64,000 nt of DNA from Alcanivorax sp. GTDB lineage: Bacteria > Pseudomonadota > Gammaproteobacteria > Pseudomonadales > Alcanivoracaceae. Below, one piece after another: positions 14,338 to 22,982 of the stretch. A model generated the notes under the pieces. That model did not search any database and was not told where the DNA came from. It worked only from the letters and a program-made list of their open reading frames with translations. Both the position numbers and the translations under genes were made by a program. Position 1 is the stretch's first letter. Each line of letters begins with the position of its first letter. The stretch covers positions 248,001 to 312,000 of the forward strand of contig JAIUME010000001.1 of the NCBI GenBank assembly GCA_022565695.1, written 5' to 3'.

Positions 14338-14786
14338 CGTGGTTGCAGGCCGGCCACTGCCTGTTCCATGGCGTCCAGATCCGGGATCACGGCCAGATCG
14401 CCCCCGAGCTGGATGTACATGGCTTCTGCCGGGCCGGTGTCCACCGGCTCTTCCACCAGATCCTGTCGATTGATCTTGATCTGGCGGGGAATGCCCTGCA
14501 CCACCACAGCATAGAAGCCGGTGTTGCCGGTAACGGTATTGAGCACGGCGATATGGGCGTCTTCGCCGATCACCACCTGGCCGGACTCGTTGAGGCGTTC
14601 AAAGGACAGCAGCGGCACATCCGAATCACGCCAGTTGATCCAGCCCAACAGCCATTCGGAACCATGGCCGGGACGGTCCGGCTGGCGCAGGGGAATCACC
14701 TCGGCAACGATGATGTTGGGGATCAGCCAGGGCCTCCCCTGCATGGGGATCAGCAGGCTGGAGATTTCGTTGGGCAGTTCCGCCAT
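14334..14786 (-). CDS. chpC: CheW-like protein ChpC
   Basis: The 150-residue protein is a single CheW-like domain (EISSLLIPMQGRPWLIPNII, GSEWLLGWINWRDSDVPLLS, VLNTVTGNTGFYAVVVQGIP). In P. aeruginosa ChpC follows ChpB and is a second adaptor that is needed for responses of the Pil-Chp system to certain ligands. Position after chpB (13 bp gap), length and sequence fit. GAGGAAG precedes the ATG. Confidence 0.85.
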   Translation of the reverse strand: MAELPNEISSLLIPMQGRPWLIPNIIVAEVIPLRQPDRPGHGSEWLLGWINWRDSDVPLLSFERLNESGQVVIGEDAHIAVLNTVTGNTGFYAVVVQGIPRQIKINRQDLVEEPVDTGPAEAMYIQLGGDLAVIPDLDAMEQAVAGLQPR

Positions 14787-14799
14787 GGTGTCTTCCTCG

Positions 14800-15882
14800 T
14801 TATAGCGTCGGGGTTGGGTGGCCGGCGGCCGGGCTCATGGCGCGGCGCACGTGTTCCACCAGCTGACGGGCAAGCTGTTCCGGATCACCGCTGTAGCTGA
14901 CACAGCCGGTATCGCGGCTGGCATCCGGCTGGCTGCTGACGGCGCAGCTGTCGGCAGACTGTGCCCACACCGGCGCGCCGGTCGCAGCCATGGCCGGGGC
15001 GGCGATGGCGCCGTCGTTGCCCATGCCGGAAAACAGGATAGCACCGGCGCGGGCGCCGAAGGCCATGCTGACATTCTGGATGGCCTGATCAATGGACGGC
15101 GAATAGGGCCCTTCCCAGGGTTTGCCCGACGAACACAGCTGGCCGCTGCCGGTAAAGGTGACTTCGTAATCCACCGGCGCCAGCAAGACCTGCCCGGCTT
15201 GCAGGGCCATGCCGTCGCGGCCGACGTCGCAGTGAAAGCCGTTGTCGCGGCACAGCACCTTGGCCAGCGTATCCAGAAAGCCGCCATCAATATGCTGGGC
15301 CAGGAAGAAGGCCACTGGCAGCTCCGGGGGCAGGCAATCAAGAAACTGTTTTACCGCTGCCGGGCCTCCCAGCGAGGCGCCCAGCACCCACACCTGCTCC
15401 GGCGCCTGGCCCCGGGGCAGGCTCTCGAATTCACGGGGGGTGGCAATGGGTCGGGCGGGGGCGGCCGCCGGCACCAGGGTTTCCAGCTCTTCGCGAATCC
15501 GTGGCTTGCCCACATAGTCGAGCAGCTTGGCCAGCAGGCGGCGTTCCCAGCGCGGGTATTCGGCGGCTATCCGGGCGGGTGCCTGGCCGTCGCAGAACAG
15601 GATCGGCGCTGCGGCATTTTCCAGCAGGTCGTCGAGAAACTGTTGCCAGCGATCTTCGTGGGACAGGTCCACCACCCAGAGATCCGGCGCCTGTGCCAGC
15701 CAGCCCGGTTCAAGGTTGGCCGGATCGGTATTCAGCAGCACCACCTCATAGCCCTGCCCCTTCACGGCTGACGCCAGAAGGTGGGCTTGTAATCGGGTGT
15801 CGGCAATGATGCCGATGCGCGGGTTGGCGGGCGTCACTGGGGGCTCCGGCAGTGCCTGGCACAACACTTCTTGGCACAACAA
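14800..15882 (-). CDS. chpB: Protein-glutamate methylesterase ChpB (CheB-like)
   Basis: The C-terminal half (about 165-345) is a CheB methylesterase with the triad Ser in GASLGGPAA, His in AQHIDGG and Asp in GMGNDGA; it removes methyl groups from PilJ, opposing PilK. The N-terminal 130 residues look like a response-regulator fold (RIGIIADTRLQAHLLASAVK, then PDLWVVDLSHED and DYVGKPRI) but the paired acidic residues of a true receiver are reduced to one (ADT). The start is uncertain: TTG at 15882, GTG at 15870 or TTG at 15867, none with a strong ribosome site; the 5' end is a 15 bp tandem duplication coding LCQEVLCQA. It follows chpA directly. Confidence 0.88.
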   Translation of the reverse strand: MLCQEVLCQALPEPPVTPANPRIGIIADTRLQAHLLASAVKGQGYEVVLLNTDPANLEPGWLAQAPDLWVVDLSHEDRWQQFLDDLLENAAAPILFCDGQAPARIAAEYPRWERRLLAKLLDYVGKPRIREELETLVPAAAPARPIATPREFESLPRGQAPEQVWVLGASLGGPAAVKQFLDCLPPELPVAFFLAQHIDGGFLDTLAKVLCRDNGFHCDVGRDGMALQAGQVLLAPVDYEVTFTGSGQLCSSGKPWEGPYSPSIDQAIQNVSMAFGARAGAILFSGMGNDGAIAAPAMAATGAPVWAQSADSCAVSSQPDASRDTGCVSYSGDPEQLARQLVEHVRRAMSPAAGHPTPTL

Positions 15883-15886
15883 TGCA
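15857..15886. repeat. 15 bp tandem duplication at the 5' end of chpB
   Basis: The unit TGGCACAACACTTCT at 15857 is followed by TGGCACAACAATGCA at 15872. On the minus strand this gives TTGTGCCAAGAAGTG then TTGTGCCAGGCACTG, so the possible chpB start codons are themselves duplicated. Confidence 0.8.
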
Positions 15887-15891
15887 GCAAG

Positions 15892-18800
15892 TCAGTCGCT
15901 GGGCGCACTGGCGGTCTCCCGCGCCTGAGCCAGCAGTTCGGAAATGGTCGCCAGCAGTTCGCTTTCCTGGAACGGCTTGCCCATGTAGGCGTTGACGCCT
16001 ATGTCGAACGCACGGTCGCGATGCTTCTCGCCGGTCCGCGAGGTAATCATGATGATCGGCACGTCTTTCAGGCGCTCGTCGTGGCGCACATGGGTCGCCA
16101 CCTCGAAGCCGTCCATGCGTGGCATTTCGATATCCAGCAGCATCAGATCCGGCTTGTATTCCTCCAGCGTGGCGATGGCATCCATACCGTCCTTGGCAGT
16201 GATGACCTCGTAGCCGCTGCGCTCCAGCAAGCGCGTGGTCACCTTGCGCACGGTCACCGAGTCATCGGTCACCATGATCAGCGGATTGGCGGCGGCACGT
16301 TCTGCCTGCACCAGTTTCTGACGATCATGCTCCAGCGCCAGGGCAGCACGGCGCTCTTCTGCCGCGTAATGCTGGCGCTGCATGTGCGCGGCACGGATCA
16401 GCGAATGAATATCCAGAATGATGACCACTGAGCCGTCACCCAGGATGGTCGCGCCACTGATACCGGCGACGGTCGCCAGCTGCGGGCCCACCGATTTCAC
16501 CACAACTTCCCGCGAGCCCACCAGGGAATCCACCAGCACCGCCACAGTGTGCTCAGAGCTGCGCACCAGCAGCACGGGCATCGGCAATACCTGGGTATCC
16601 AGATGCTGCGGCTTCAGCGAACCATGTACGAAACTGCCGAGGTATTCGAAATCATATTGCTGCCCGGCATAGGTAAAGGGCATTTCTTCGGTGTTGAAAT
16701 AATCTTCCAGCTCGTAAGGGCTGATACGCACGATACCTTCGATCTGGTTCAACGGTATGGCGTAGCTGTCGTCGCCGACCCGCACCATCAGGGCGCGGTT
16801 CATGGCCAGGGTAAATGGCAGGCGAATCACGAAGCGGGTGCCTTCACCGCGCCGGGAATCAATGGTGACCGAGCCACCCATCTGTTTGATTTCGGATGCC
16901 ACCACGTCCATGCCGACGCCGCGCCCGGAAATCTGGGTCACCTGTGCTGCGGTGGAGAAACCGGCATTGAAAATGAACTGCTGGATTTCCTGATCGGTCA
17001 GCATGGAGTCGTCGTCGATCAGGCCGCGCTCCACAGCTTTTCTGCGCACGGCATCCGTGTCGATACCCTTGCCGTCATCGGACAGCGTCATCACCACTTC
17101 GCCGCCTTCGCGGCCCAACTCCAGAGTCACGCGGCCGCTGTCGGATTTGCCGCCGGCCACGCGTGCATCCGGGCTTTCGATACCGTGATCCACGGCGTTA
17201 CGCAGCATGTGTTCCAGCGGCGCGACGACGCGCTCAAGCAAGGTGCGGTCGAGTTCGCCTTCCGGGTTGAGGACGTCGAACTCGACCCGCTTGCCAATTT
17301 CGCCGGATACCTGCCGCACCACACGACGCAAACGCGGCACCAGGCGGGCGAAGGGCACCATGCGCGTGCGCATGAGTTTTTCCTGCAGCTCGGTGTTGAT
17401 GCGCGCCTGTTGCAGCAGCAGGGTTTCGGTGTCCTTGGTGCGATCCAGCAAGGTGCTTTTCAGATCGAGCAGATCCGATGCGGATTCCGACAGCTGTTTG
17501 GTGATCTGGTGCAGTTCGGAATACTGGTCCATTTCCAGCGGATCGAAATCTTCCGAGTACTGGCCCGCTTCCACGCCCTGTTTGTAGTTGGACATGATCT
17601 GCGCTTCGGTCTCTGAATCGAGCCGGCGCAGCTGCTCGTAGAGCCGCTCTACGGTGTTGCCCATTTCTTCAACGTGGGCGTTGAATTCCGTAATCCCCTG
17701 CTCGACGCGACCACGGTTGATACTGGTTTCCCCGGCCAGGTTAACCAGGGATTCCAGCAGCTCGGATGCCACGCGCACCATTTCCTGGGGCTGCTGCTGG
17801 CGGCGCTGGCGTTCTTCGCGGATCACCTGGGCGTCCGGTTTCACCATGTCGGTGGCGGGCGCCTGCTCGGCCGGCAACTCTGGTGTGGCGGGCCGTACCG
17901 GGGGCTTGGGCACGGCGGCGCTGATCTGTTCCATCAGGCCGGCCAGGCGGGTCAGCCAGCCACTCAGGGTATTGAAGTAGGCCTCGTCCGGCACATGGCC
18001 GCGCGGCGTATCCAGCAAAAACTGTTCGAACTCGTGGCTGGCATCGCCCAGGGATTTCAGGCCGGCCAGGCGTGCGCCGCCCTTGAGGGTGTGCAGCGCA
18101 CGTTTGATTTCATCGTTATGGGTGCTGACCTGGGGTGTTTCGCGCCAGGCGCCAATATGTTCGTCGATCAGCTCGGCCAGCTCGGCGGATTCCTCGATGA
18201 AAATCTGCAGGATTTCCACATCGGCATCGGCGGCGATCAGATCCGTGCTGACCGGTTCCGGCGCGGGCGGCGGGGTGTAGATCGGCTCGGCAGTATTTGC
18301 GCCACCCAGATCAGCCAGGCTGAAGCTGGCCGGGTCCGACATGTAGTCGCTGATGCCGGTCATCAGTTCATTCGCCGGGGCCAGCGCGCGCTCTTCCTTG
18401 ACCGCTTCGACCATTTCGGCCAGCCGGTCGTGGCAGCGATGCAGCAGATCAAACAACACGGGTTCTGCGCGCAGGCGACCCTGCGCCAGGCCTTCGTAGA
18501 GGTTTTCCAGCTCGTGGCCCAGATCGCCCAGCTCGGGAATCTCGGCCATACGTGCGCCGCCTTTCAGCGTATGCAAATCCCGCTGCAGAGACTGCACTTC
18601 AATCAGGTTATCCGGCGCGGCCATCCAGGCTTCCAGGCGGCCGGTAATGGCTTCCAGAATTTCGTCGGCTTCTTCGAGAAAAATCTCGACCAGTTCCATA
18701 TCGCGTTCTGAGCCACGTTCTGAGCCGCGTTCTGAGCCGCGTTCTTGCTCGGGCACGGCACCAGAGTGAGCGTCAACGCCCGCATCAAAAGATGGCGTCA

Positions 18801-21800
18801 GCTCTGGCTCAGGCTGGAACTCGGGCTCCGGCTCGGCCATGTTTGTGTTTGTGTTTGTGCTTGTGCTTGTACCTGTGTTTGTGCCAGCCGGAAACGCCTG
18901 GATTGCCGCCACCAGATCCGGGGCCGGCTGCACAGGGCGGGCATCGCGCAACGCATCCACCATATCCGCGAGACGGTCATGGCAACGGTGCAACAGGGCA
19001 AACAGATCGGGACTGCCGGTGAGCTTGTCCTGGGTCACGGCTTCGTAGAGATTTTCCAGTTCGTGGGCGAGATCGCCCACGGGCGTAATGCCCGACATCA
19101 GGGCGCCGCCTTTCAGGGTGTGCAGTTCGCGCTGCAATACCGCGACATGGCTGATATCACCGCCCTGCTCCCAACCGTCGAGACTTTCGCTGGCCGCATC
19201 AAGAATCTCGCCGGCTTCTTCCAGGAACAGGGCAGCCAACTCCGGGTCTGCATCTTCCGCCATAAACCGGCCGGTCTGATCATCGCCAGGCGTCTGCGCG
19301 GCGTCCGTGCTTTCCGGATTTGTGCTTTCCGGGCTTGTGTTTTCCAGTTCAGCACTATGCCAAGGCGTCTCTGAGCTGCCGCCGCCGGGGCCGCCCTCGG
19401 GGTCATTGTCCGGGTCGTTTATGTTATCCAGCAGGTCCCGCAGCGCCTGCACCAGTTCGGGCTCAGCCCGTACGGTTTGCCCGGCAGCGAGGAAATCCAT
19501 CATCGTCATCAGCGCTTCGTGGGCTTGCTGTGCAAGCTCCACAAAATGGTCGTCGCATTCCAGGCGGCCATCTATGACAGCGGTATAACCTTCCGACAGC
19601 ACGTTGGCCAAGGTGCTGATTTCGGTCAGCCCCGCGGTATCGGCACTGCCGCCCAGCAGCGACAGTTCGTCGCGCAGGGGCTTGAGCGTGCCCGCGCTGT
19701 CCTGGTCGACCATCCATTGATCCAGCAGACGGTCTGCATCCACGATCAGGTCCATGCCTTCCGACAGGAACACCGACAGTATGTGCTGGTCCCCTTTCTG
19801 CTCGCCGATGTGGGTGAGCTGCTCGTGGGCCATGGCGATGCGGACGGCGAGTGCTTCGCTGCCGGCCAGTGGCGGCATACCCGGGTGGGCATATCCGATG
19901 CCCCGCTCGATGACACTTACCACATCCTGCAGCAGGGTGATCACTTCGCGGTCGGCGCGTACGCCGTTGTTGATCATTTCCTTGACGAATTTTTCTGCCG
20001 GCTCGGCGACTTCCGCCACGGCTTCGATTTCCGCCATGCGGGCGCTGCCCTTGAGGGTATGCAGGGCGCGGTGAACACTGTCATCCATCGGGTGTTCGGA
20101 AATATGCTGATCCAGGCTATCCAGCCAGGCATGCACCAGGGCGATATTGGCATCGCTCTCGTTACGGAAAATCTCCAGCAGTACCGGATCGGTGTCGTCT
20201 GCGTCCGTGACGGTCGTGTCCGAACCAGGCGCGCCTGAAACAGTCATGTCCGGCACGTCCAGAGGCTGATCCTCTATAGAGGACTCTATCGGAGACTCTG
20301 TCCGGAAATCTGTGCCGCCAGGCAAGCTGCTGTCATCGAAGGTGATTTCTTCCGCGTCGTCAGTCAGCCAGTCCGGCGCCGTGCTCGCGTCCGTTTGTTC
20401 ACCGTCAATCTCGTCAACATCAATCTCGTAAACGCCGAGTTCTTCACCGACCGTCAGATCGCTCTGGCCGGCGCCGATGACATCCGGTATCACGCTGATG
20501 CTGCCGCCAGCGGCGAGTGCATCCGCCGCATCACTGAGCGGCGTGACGTCGTAGGGGTCAGGCTTCTGGGCAGCAAAGGCTTCCACCAGTGCCGGCACCA
20601 GTCCGTGCACCTTGCGCACCAGCTCCACCAGGATCGGTGTGGGTTCGATGGTCTGGTCGATGACACGGTTCATCATGTTTTCGACGGACCAGGCCAGTTC
20701 GCCCACGGTGGTGGCGCCAACCATGCGGCCGGAGCCTTTCAGCGTGTGGAAGGCGCGGCGGAATTCAACCAGCGCTTCCTGATCCTGCTGATTGGCGGCC
20801 CAGCGCGGGAAATAGATATTCAGGGCTTCCAGCACTTCGCTGGCTTCTTCGACAAAGATTTCGATGATTTCATCATCGATCAGGTCGTCATCCCCTCGGG
20901 CAGTCGGCGGCGTGGTGACCGATGGATTGGTGACCGGTGGAGTGGTAACCGATGTAGTCTCGACGGCGCTGAGGGTGATGTCCTCGTCGCCGTACTCTTC
21001 ATTCGGTTCGTCCGTCAGCGCATCCTTCAGCGCATCCTTCAGCGAATCAAGGCGCTCACCCGCGTCCGCATCAGCCTGCTCGGGTGCGGGCTCCAGTGTA
21101 ATGCTGTAATCGCCATCCTGTTCGTCAGCCGCTGCGTCACCGTAGTCGAAATCGTCTGACATGCTCTCCGGGGCCGCTGGCACAAACTGCTCGGCATCGG
21201 CGGCTTCGCTTTCGGTGTCATCGCTCGCGGTGTCATCACTTTCACCGTCATCATCACGGCGACCAAATTCCTGATCGTCCAGCGGATAACCGAGTGCCGC
21301 CACGCTATCACGGGCCAGATCGAGAATGCTGTCGCTGGTATCCGGGTCGTCCGTCAGACGCTCCAGAAAATATTCGACGCTGGTGATGGCATCCGCCAGG
21401 GTGTCCATGCTGCGCCAGTCCGGTGTTACGGCGTCTGCGCCAAGCAGCTTCTCGCTGACATACACTACGCACTGACGCAGGATCAGCGCCGGGCGTTGCA
21501 GCTGAATCAGCTGCAGGCCACCGCGCACGGCATCCAGACGCGCAGGCACTTTTTCCAGATGGGATTGCTGCCACTGGGACGCAATAAATTCGACGATGCC
21601 GTCTTTGGCTTCTTCCAGCCCGGCACGGCATTCGCGAATCACCGCTTCCTGGGCCTTGCTGACGTGATCCGGTATCTGGGCCAGTTCGCCAGTGCGGCCA
21701 TGGCCTTTGCCGGACAGCCCGGCCAGCGTGGCTTCCACGAACAGCAGCGCACCCGCTATGTCCATCAGGTCTTCGCGTGCAGCGGGTCGCTCGCCGGCGA

Positions 21801-22959
21801 CCATCGCATCCAGCACGGCCAGTTGTTCTTCCACCAGCTTGCGTGGCTGTCCAAGCCCGAGCACCGCAACAGTATCTGCTACCTGCTTGAGCGTCTGGCT
21901 CTGGGGTTGCAGCACCGCTGGATCGGTCTGCTCTTCCATCACATAGCGTTCCAGCGCTTCTTTGACTTTGCTCAGTTCTTCGGACAGCGCGGTGACAACC
22001 GACCCCATGGCCTCCTGGTCCGGGCCACTCATGCGCTCGCGTTCGGCATTGACCAGCTCTTCGGACGGCAAGGCGTCATCCAGGCGGAAGCTTTTGCGCA
22101 GGGCGCTGATACGGGGGCTGTCGGCGTTGCTGCGTGCAACGTAGTACAGCAGATTTTTCAGCAAATCCTGTGGCGGCGGCGTGGACAAGTGCGGGGCGCC
22201 TTCGGCTACCAGGTCACGCAGTTGTCGATCAAGATGGCCAAGCACCATCTTGACCGAGGTGCCGATCTCAATGGTGCCGTGGACGAGACCTTCCACCAGC
22301 GCGTTGGCCGCTTGCCACAACGAGGCCTGGGGGGCATCACCGGAGACCTGCTCCAGCTTGCCGAACACCTTGCCCATGTATTCCAGATTCTGAGGCAGGT
22401 TGTCGTTACGCAAGGTGCCGAGCAGTGCAATCTGATACATCTGCCGAATCTTGCGCACCAGCTGGCCAAAGTTAGGATCAGCGGCAGCAGCAGAAGGGGC
22501 GCCGGTGTGTATCGCGCCCCCGGCGATGTCCGGTTTGAACAGAGAGGTTTCGGATAACAGGGATTCGCCACGTGCGGCGCGCAGGTCGTTCAGCAAGGGC
22601 AGCAGCACCAGTGGCAGATCGCGTCGGCTGGACTGGATGCGAGCCAGATAAGGTGGCAACTGCAGGATCGCGCGCATCAGGGTTTCCAGCGCGTCGTTCA
22701 GTTGCCCGGCGCCAACACGCTCTTCCAGCAGCGCTTCCGCCAGCTTTTCCATTTCTTCGGCAAGCAGGGCGGCGCCATAGAACTCGACCATCTGCAAGGT
22801 GCCGTACACCTGGTGCAGATAGGTCTGGCAAAAGCGCATGCGCGAAGAATCTTCGGGATTCTCCACGTAGGCTTCCAGGGCCTGTTGGGCCTGATTCAGG
22901 GTTTCCTGAATCTCGCCTTTGACCCAGTCCAGAGCCAGATAGTCGTGGCGGTCAGACAT
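15892..22959 (-). CDS. chpA: Pil-Chp chemosensory histidine kinase ChpA
   Basis: The 2355-residue protein is close to the 2472 residues of P. aeruginosa ChpA (PilL). After an N-terminal degenerate phosphotransfer-like region there are five canonical Hpt motifs with the phospho-accepting His at about residues 738 (HTLKGSGRM), 966 (HTLKGSARM), 1279 (HTLKGGALM), 1462 (HTLKGGARM) and 1622 (HTLKGGARL). A CheA-type dimerisation and ATPase part follows (HMLRNAVDHGIE near 1916, LSDDGKGID near 1960, GRGVGMDVV near 2015), then a CheW-like domain (about 2080-2200) and a C-terminal receiver with Asp in LMLLDIEMPRMDG near 2277. It phosphorylates PilG, PilH and its own receiver. Linkers between Hpt domains are acidic and built from short tandem repeats. 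AGGAG precedes the ATG. Confidence 0.97.
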   Translation of the reverse strand: MSDRHDYLALDWVKGEIQETLNQAQQALEAYVENPEDSSRMRFCQTYLHQVYGTLQMVEFYGAALLAEEMEKLAEALLEERVGAGQLNDALETLMRAILQLPPYLARIQSSRRDLPLVLLPLLNDLRAARGESLLSETSLFKPDIAGGAIHTGAPSAAAADPNFGQLVRKIRQMYQIALLGTLRNDNLPQNLEYMGKVFGKLEQVSGDAPQASLWQAANALVEGLVHGTIEIGTSVKMVLGHLDRQLRDLVAEGAPHLSTPPPQDLLKNLLYYVARSNADSPRISALRKSFRLDDALPSEELVNAERERMSGPDQEAMGSVVTALSEELSKVKEALERYVMEEQTDPAVLQPQSQTLKQVADTVAVLGLGQPRKLVEEQLAVLDAMVAGERPAAREDLMDIAGALLFVEATLAGLSGKGHGRTGELAQIPDHVSKAQEAVIRECRAGLEEAKDGIVEFIASQWQQSHLEKVPARLDAVRGGLQLIQLQRPALILRQCVVYVSEKLLGADAVTPDWRSMDTLADAITSVEYFLERLTDDPDTSDSILDLARDSVAALGYPLDDQEFGRRDDDGESDDTASDDTESEAADAEQFVPAAPESMSDDFDYGDAAADEQDGDYSITLEPAPEQADADAGERLDSLKDALKDALTDEPNEEYGDEDITLSAVETTSVTTPPVTNPSVTTPPTARGDDDLIDDEIIEIFVEEASEVLEALNIYFPRWAANQQDQEALVEFRRAFHTLKGSGRMVGATTVGELAWSVENMMNRVIDQTIEPTPILVELVRKVHGLVPALVEAFAAQKPDPYDVTPLSDAADALAAGGSISVIPDVIGAGQSDLTVGEELGVYEIDVDEIDGEQTDASTAPDWLTDDAEEITFDDSSLPGGTDFRTESPIESSIEDQPLDVPDMTVSGAPGSDTTVTDADDTDPVLLEIFRNESDANIALVHAWLDSLDQHISEHPMDDSVHRALHTLKGSARMAEIEAVAEVAEPAEKFVKEMINNGVRADREVITLLQDVVSVIERGIGYAHPGMPPLAGSEALAVRIAMAHEQLTHIGEQKGDQHILSVFLSEGMDLIVDADRLLDQWMVDQDSAGTLKPLRDELSLLGGSADTAGLTEISTLANVLSEGYTAVIDGRLECDDHFVELAQQAHEALMTMMDFLAAGQTVRAEPELVQALRDLLDNINDPDNDPEGGPGGGSSETPWHSAELENTSPESTNPESTDAAQTPGDDQTGRFMAEDADPELAALFLEEAGEILDAASESLDGWEQGGDISHVAVLQRELHTLKGGALMSGITPVGDLAHELENLYEAVTQDKLTGSPDLFALLHRCHDRLADMVDALRDARPVQPAPDLVAAIQAFPAGTNTGTSTSTNTNTNMAEPEPEFQPEPELTPSFDAGVDAHSGAVPEQERGSERGSERGSERDMELVEIFLEEADEILEAITGRLEAWMAAPDNLIEVQSLQRDLHTLKGGARMAEIPELGDLGHELENLYEGLAQGRLRAEPVLFDLLHRCHDRLAEMVEAVKEERALAPANELMTGISDYMSDPASFSLADLGGANTAEPIYTPPPAPEPVSTDLIAADADVEILQIFIEESAELAELIDEHIGAWRETPQVSTHNDEIKRALHTLKGGARLAGLKSLGDASHEFEQFLLDTPRGHVPDEAYFNTLSGWLTRLAGLMEQISAAVPKPPVRPATPELPAEQAPATDMVKPDAQVIREERQRRQQQPQEMVRVASELLESLVNLAGETSINRGRVEQGITEFNAHVEEMGNTVERLYEQLRRLDSETEAQIMSNYKQGVEAGQYSEDFDPLEMDQYSELHQITKQLSESASDLLDLKSTLLDRTKDTETLLLQQARINTELQEKLMRTRMVPFARLVPRLRRVVRQVSGEIGKRVEFDVLNPEGELDRTLLERVVAPLEHMLRNAVDHGIESPDARVAGGKSDSGRVTLELGREGGEVVMTLSDDGKGIDTDAVRRKAVERGLIDDDSMLTDQEIQQFIFNAGFSTAAQVTQISGRGVGMDVVASEIKQMGGSVTIDSRRGEGTRFVIRLPFTLAMNRALMVRVGDDSYAIPLNQIEGIVRISPYELEDYFNTEEMPFTYAGQQYDFEYLGSFVHGSLKPQHLDTQVLPMPVLLVRSSEHTVAVLVDSLVGSREVVVKSVGPQLATVAGISGATILGDGSVVIILDIHSLIRAAHMQRQHYAAEERRAALALEHDRQKLVQAERAAANPLIMVTDDSVTVRKVTTRLLERSGYEVITAKDGMDAIATLEEYKPDLMLLDIEMPRMDGFEVATHVRHDERLKDVPIIMITSRTGEKHRDRAFDIGVNAYMGKPFQESELLATISELLAQARETASAPSD
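18704..18748. repeat. 12 bp tandem repeat in chpA linker (Gly-Ser-Glu-Arg)
   Basis: The unit TTCTGAGCC(A/G)CG is repeated three to four times between the third and fourth Hpt domains and codes for GSER repeats on the minus strand. Confidence 0.88.
18839..18885. repeat. TTTGTG hexanucleotide repeat in chpA linker
   Basis: About seven copies of TTTGTG or GCTTGT-like hexamers code on the minus strand for an alternating Thr-Asn/Thr-Ser tract (TNTGTSTSTNTNTNM) between Hpt 3 and Hpt 4. It is a microsatellite in coding sequence with a period that keeps the frame. Confidence 0.88.
19308..19352. repeat. 15 bp tandem repeat in chpA linker (Pro-Glu-Ser-Thr)
   Basis: Three 15 bp units, GTGCTTTCCGGATTT, GTGCTTTCCGGGCTT and a diverged third beginning GTGTTTTCC, code for repeats of the PESTN/PESTD kind (SPESTNPESTDA) before Hpt 3. 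Confidence 0.8.
20405..20434. repeat. 15 bp tandem duplication in chpA (EIDVDEIDG)
   Basis: TCAATCTCGTCAACA followed by TCAATCTCGTAAACG codes on the minus strand for the repeated EIDV(D)EID stretch in the acidic linker before the second canonical Hpt domain. Confidence 0.75.
20914..20958. repeat. 15 bp tandem repeat in chpA linker (Val-Thr-Thr/Asn-Pro)
   Basis: Three units at 20914, 20929 and 20944 (GGTGACCGATGGATT and two variants) code for the VTTPPVTNPSVTTPP tract just before the first canonical Hpt domain. Confidence 0.82.
21015..21050. repeat. 12 bp tandem repeat in chpA linker (DALK)
   Basis: TCAGCGCATCCT occurs at 21015 and 21027, with a diverged copy (TCAGCGAATCAA) at 21039. It codes for LKDALKDAL in the acidic linker. 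Confidence 0.85.
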
Positions 22960-22960
22960 G

Positions 22961-22976
22961 AACTCTCCTGAGAGTT
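22961..22976 (-). promoter_or_regulatory. Inverted repeat covering the chpA ribosome site
   Basis: On the minus strand AACTCTC-AG-GAGAGTT is a 7 bp inverted repeat immediately before the chpA ATG (22959). Its centre is the AGGAGA ribosome-binding sequence, so pairing would hide it. It sits between the pilK stop (22983) and the chpA start. A regulatory effect is only inferred; the two-base loop means that only the outer pairs could form. Confidence 0.4.
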
Positions 22977-22982
22977 ATCCGG

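Noticed and set aside
18839-18885. Possible CRISPR or satellite array
   Set aside because: It is a hexanucleotide tract inside chpA that codes for a Thr/Ser/Asn linker; there are no spaced repeats of 25-40 bp anywhere in the window.
16549-21159. Several long plus-strand frames across chpA (for example 16549-17616, 17674-18711, 20395-21159)
   Set aside because: They are shadows of chpA; their amino-acid composition is not protein-like and they lack ribosome sites and known domains.
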